In this document: positions 61,218-64,000 of the stretch, one piece after another
Position numbering within the stretch: the first letter of the stretch is position 1
How the letters are laid out: every line of letters begins with the position of its first letter
Assembly (NCBI GenBank): GCA_027068975.1
Contig: JALXFN010000045.1
Location: forward strand, 1 to 64,000
Reading direction: 5' to 3'
Source: Campylobacteraceae bacterium
GTDB lineage: Bacteria > Campylobacterota > Campylobacteria > Campylobacterales > Sulfurovaceae
Length of the DNA: 64,000 nucleotides
The notes under the pieces: model-generated
Seen by the model: only the letters and a program-made list of their open reading frames with translations
What the model was told of the DNA's origin: nothing
The model's database searches: none
Position numbers and translations under genes: made by a program

Positions 61218-63410
61218 ATGAATGTAACGTATACCAATAGGTTAAAAATATATACTTTGTTGTTAAGTATAGTACTTTTTTTGATACCTTCCTCTGCATT
61301 TGCTGATACATCTAAAAAATTAGCAGTTTTTTATGAATTGACAGGTGATGATGCAGAAGCTAGGTACAATAAAGTAGTTGAAGAGGATTTACCAAAAATT
61401 GGTTTCAATTTAGCAGACCCACATCATAGAGTAAATGACCAATATAAGGCAAAGTATGGTTCAACCACTTTGGATGTATTGAGTTTTTTACCTGTAGTTA
61501 ATGATAACAATGTTATGCCTCTTTTTAATATCGACCCTCGTTTAGCAGGATTTTCACCATTTAATATGTTGATTCATAAAAGCTTAAAAGAGGAGAAGAC
61601 TCATGTAGGGCATTTAACTCCAGAGGCTATTTTAGATATTTTAGGTATTGATGACAAGGAGCTTAGTGAAAAATTTATTGCTTCATTTAAACCTTTAGAT
61701 GAACTACTTGATAAAAAATTTGGTAAAAGAACCTATAAGACCTATGGAAAATTGTCTGATGATAGAATGCTAAACTTCGAGTATGAGTTTGACAGACCTG
61801 AAGATATGGATGATTTTATAGATGAGTTTCAAAATGAATTTGAAATGAGTTTTATAAATAAACACTATTTAATAGCAGGTTTTCATAACTTTTTAGATAC
61901 AGATGATGGCGAAGAGGCTTTAGCAAACTTTGACATATTTTGGGCTTATTCTCTTTGTCATTTAGAGTACTCATACAACATGTTTGATAATAAGGGTGCT
62001 AGACCAGATGCTGGACTTTATGCACCATGTACCATGTATATGTATGTTAAAAAAGGAACAAACAAGTTGGTGGTAGGAATGCCAAAACTTATAAATATTA
62101 TTGATACTCTTGATGTTAAAGCACCAGAGAGAGTAGCCTTAGTAAATAAACTAGATAAAGAGATACCAGAGATTCTAACAGCATTTGGAATGAAGGCTGT
62201 TGAAAACGTAAACCCTCTAAAAGAGACGCCGAAGGCTAAGTTCTCTACGGCTGCTATTGGTGTTGCCTTGGCTAAAGCTACAGAAAAAGTTTTAGAGCCA
62301 AAAGAAGAAGACAAAATAGAAGCAAAAAAAGCTATTGCTAAAAAATTAGCTCCCGTTGAAAAAACAGCTGTAGAAGTAGAGAAGAAAAAAGTAGAAAAAG
62401 ATGAAACTAAAAAAGTAAAACAGACAATGGAGGAAAAAGGAAAAGTTATTAATATAGTGATTCCAAAGCCACCAAAAGTTATTGTAGTGACAACCAATAG
62501 TAGTTCTTCCACAACAAGTAGTATTAATAATAGTGCTGACCGTTCTATTAAGTTTTCAAAACGTGTACCACCAAATTATATTACTTCTGCCCAGCGTTAT
62601 GGAAAAGGTGGGAAAGGCGCAAGTTTAAGTAGCTCGACTAAAATGATAGGAGATGTTGATAAGGGTCGTATCTCTGCCTATTTAAGGGCAGACCTTTTAG
62701 ATGTTAAAACAGCCAGTGATAAACTTAAAAATGCTGGATTTGAAGTTCTTGCAGCTGCACCTTTGGACAAAAAGAAAACATTAATATCTATTGTTTTTAC
62801 ATCTGATGACTTAAAAAAACTGGCAAGTAAAACAAATAGAGGTTTTTTAGGAACTTTAAGACTTTTAATTGACCCAAAGAATAAACAGATTAGTATTACT
62901 AATCCTCTTTACTTGGCAAAAGCATTTTTGCAAGATGACTTTAGTGATGAAATTCCTAAAAAGATTTTGGCAGCTATTAACAAAGAGTTTTCTGGACTAC
63001 GAAACTCTATGGACAAGTTAAAGTTTCAGCTTCTACCTAAGTATCAGTTTATGAATGGTATGCCGTACTTTAAAGATATGGAAGTTGTAGCAAGAGGAAG
63101 TGACTTACTTGAAAAATTAAAAAAGAAAAAGAATAAGAAAAAAGTTGTATTTCAATTAAAGTTAAATAATGGTTCTGTTTTAGTTGGTGTAAAATTAGGT
63201 AAACGTACCTCTAAGTTTCCAAAAAAGATTGGAACAAATAATGCAGGAATGCTTCCTTACCCCGTACTTATAGAGAATGGTGAAGCTAAAATTCTTGAGC
63301 CTAAGTATTACTTAGCATTGATGTATCCTCAATTAACAATGGAGCAATTTATGACCATAGCAACTATACCAGGTGCTATTATAAAAGATTGTGGGAAAGT
63401 ATTTAAATAA
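61218..63410 (+). CDS. Large secreted protein with two DUF302-like halves
   Basis: A 730-residue exported protein with a signal peptide (1-29, ending SSAFA). The first half (about 33-290) has YELTGDDAEARYNKVVEEDL, HLTPEAILDILGI and YAPCTMYMYVKKGTNKLVVGMPKL; that last stretch is of the DUF302 type (a PC-x-V strand followed by a beta-turn). After a Lys/Glu-rich linker (about 330-400) and a Ser/Thr patch, the second half (about 440-730) has IEYLRADLLDVKTASDKLKNAGFEVL and LPYPVLIENGEAKILEPKYYLALMYPQ, a second and related unit. Function unknown. It lies between the hendecad proteins and a small coiled-coil protein. Confidence 0.55.
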   Translation: MNVTYTNRLKIYTLLLSIVLFLIPSSAFADTSKKLAVFYELTGDDAEARYNKVVEEDLPKIGFNLADPHHRVNDQYKAKYGSTTLDVLSFLPVVNDNNVMPLFNIDPRLAGFSPFNMLIHKSLKEEKTHVGHLTPEAILDILGIDDKELSEKFIASFKPLDELLDKKFGKRTYKTYGKLSDDRMLNFEYEFDRPEDMDDFIDEFQNEFEMSFINKHYLIAGFHNFLDTDDGEEALANFDIFWAYSLCHLEYSYNMFDNKGARPDAGLYAPCTMYMYVKKGTNKLVVGMPKLINIIDTLDVKAPERVALVNKLDKEIPEILTAFGMKAVENVNPLKETPKAKFSTAAIGVALAKATEKVLEPKEEDKIEAKKAIAKKLAPVEKTAVEVEKKKVEKDETKKVKQTMEEKGKVINIVIPKPPKVIVVTTNSSSSTTSSINNSADRSIKFSKRVPPNYITSAQRYGKGGKGASLSSSTKMIGDVDKGRISAYLRADLLDVKTASDKLKNAGFEVLAAAPLDKKKTLISIVFTSDDLKKLASKTNRGFLGTLRLLIDPKNKQISITNPLYLAKAFLQDDFSDEIPKKILAAINKEFSGLRNSMDKLKFQLLPKYQFMNGMPYFKDMEVVARGSDLLEKLKKKKNKKKVVFQLKLNNGSVLVGVKLGKRTSKFPKKIGTNNAGMLPYPVLIENGEAKILEPKYYLALMYPQLTMEQFMTIATIPGAIIKDCGKVFK

Positions 63411-63421
63411 GATTTTATTTT

Positions 63422-63447
63422 GTATGGGCAGACTAAGAAGTCTGTCC
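63422..63447. repeat. REP-like hairpin between convergent genes
   Basis: GTATGGGCAGAC, six bases, then GTCTGTCC; an eight-pair stem with one mismatched pair. It resembles the copy at 1691 (GGGCGGAC/GTCTGCCC) but the GTAG head is altered. It lies between the stops of two convergent genes and may terminate both. Confidence 0.4.
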
Positions 63448-63466
63448 AATTTCTATGTTAGACTCT

Positions 63467-63706
63467 CTATTTTTTAGATTGTTTTTGTTTAAGTAAGTCA
63501 AGTTTCATATCGTTAAGAAGTGCCTCTTTTTGGTAAAGTTTTACCTTCTCTTCGGAAATTTCTTTAGCCAGTTTTGCAAGATTAATCTCCATCTCTTCTA
63601 TTGTCATTTTCTTCTCTGTAACAGTCGTCTCTTCTGCCGTAAGAGTTTGGGTCAATGTAAGTGATAATATCGCTCCAAGTGCCAGTAATTTGATTGTTTT
63701 GTTCAT
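63467..63706 (-). CDS. Small secreted coiled-coil protein
   Basis: A 79-residue protein with a signal peptide (1-24, ending QTLTA), then a charged helix (IEEMEINLAKLAKEISEEK region) of about 40 residues. No other motif. It converges on the 730-residue protein gene. Function unknown. Confidence 0.55.
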   Translation of the reverse strand: MNKTIKLLALGAILSLTLTQTLTAEETTVTEKKMTIEEMEINLAKLAKEISEEKVKLYQKEALLNDMKLDLLKQKQSKK

Positions 63707-63890
63707 CTAATTCTTCCTTATTTATATAGTATGGTAGCATTATATCATCTACTACTTTATATTTATATCAATTATTCTATTAGATAATTCTATTTTAGGT
63801 AATTTTATTTATTGTTGTTTTAAGTGATATTTTAAATAATAATTGTTAGTATTTGCATTGATTATAAATATTAAAAAAAGGATTTCGATA

Positions 63891-64000
63891 ATGAAAAAAA
63901 TTTTAATTTTAAGTGCTGTTACTGCAGCATTATTAACAACGGCATCAGCTGAGTCAGATTTTGGAGATATGCTTACTAAGATGAAAGAGTCAGTAGCCAA
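63891..64000 (+). CDS. Paralogue of the hendecad protein, start only
   Basis: ATG AAA AAA followed by ILILSAVTAALLTTASAE, then SDFGDMLTKMKESVA; the frame runs off the window. The signal peptide and DFGDM-KMKE match the start of the protein at 60233 closely. The 60 bp upstream also resemble each other (AAATAATTGTTAG, AAGGATT), so gene and leader were duplicated together. AAAAAGGA lies about nine bases before the ATG. Confidence 0.7.
   Translation, partial: MKKILILSAVTAALLTTASAESDFGDMLTKMKESVA

Noticed and set aside
62018-62512. Minus-strand frame opposite the 730-residue protein
   Set aside because: Shadow of the Lys/Glu- and Ser/Thr-rich coding segment; Phe/Ser-rich composition is typical of an antisense shadow.
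1-64000. tRNA, rRNA, tmRNA or other structural RNA genes
   Set aside because: I saw no cloverleaf-like or rRNA-like segment by eye; this is not a substitute for a covariance search.

Overview
The window is AT-rich bacterial chromosome from the phylum Campylobacterota. The evidence is gene order and content: ppiD-ftsA-ftsZ in one block, secA followed by a LolC/E permease, a UbiD-type decarboxylase of the kind used in futalosine menaquinone synthesis, a short-form HisG, CoaX, and many small secreted proteins typical of the phylum. A phagosome-type sulfur-oxidiser such as Sulfurovum is plausible because bacterial arginine kinases have been reported there, but genus is inference only. I found no rRNA, tRNA or CRISPR array.

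Layout. 1-522 is the 3' end of an SGNH-like gene. 533-2331 holds an LpxH-like phosphoesterase, a PerR/Fur regulator and a 2-Cys peroxiredoxin; both regulator and peroxiredoxin have a perfect palindromic PerR-like box. 2418-6011 carries a lipoprotein, UbiD and a polysaccharide deacetylase. 6051-10094 is ppiD-ftsA-ftsZ. 10208-17760 carries bioA, cca, lolC/E, secA and a CitE-like lyase. 17869-21133 holds hypothetical genes and a secreted RNase T2. 21319-22808 is a YnbA/YnbB-like phospholipid pair. 23105-23754 is a vapBC-type toxin-antitoxin pair. 24064-34002 holds two SpoU methyltransferases, an M48 lipoprotein, a PAS protein, argG, mltG, the pqiAABC lipid-transport cluster and a PIF1-like helicase. 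34323-38008 has a DUF234 nuclease-like protein and a polyamine set (DUF350, membrane aminopropyltransferase, NspC). 38176-45446 is a tightly packed run of eight envelope or secreted proteins (Cys-domain protein, VanW, TPR, DUF2157, GDYXXLXY, double YARHG, LprI-like, and a FG-GAP-like protein). 45564-51123 ends in a 1481-residue DUF4011 helicase-nuclease. 51249-60058 has a DUF1176 protein, coaX, hisG, a methyltransferase, a CusA-type efflux pump, an arginine kinase, an efflux adaptor and a c-type cytochrome. 60233-64000 holds secreted repeat-rich proteins.

Mobile and repeat structure. Between the genes lie three kinds of small non-coding element: (1) short GTAG-headed hairpins that look like REP sequences (at least eight copies); (2) a 140-bp nested palindrome with terminal inverted repeats and a 7-bp direct duplication, whose core looks like two inverted REPs (REPIN-like); (3) a roughly 165-bp TA-flanked MITE, with one copy having perfect 22-bp ends, a second copy in the opposite orientation, and a solo end in front of the arginine kinase. 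Several gene stops or upstream regions are formed by these elements.

The most notable items are the animal-like arginine kinase, the MITE/REP families, the compact envelope operon at 38-45 kb, the YnbAB-like pair with an altered catalytic motif, the hendecad-repeat secreted proteins, and the standalone helicase-nuclease. All functions are read from sequence by eye; no database search was possible.
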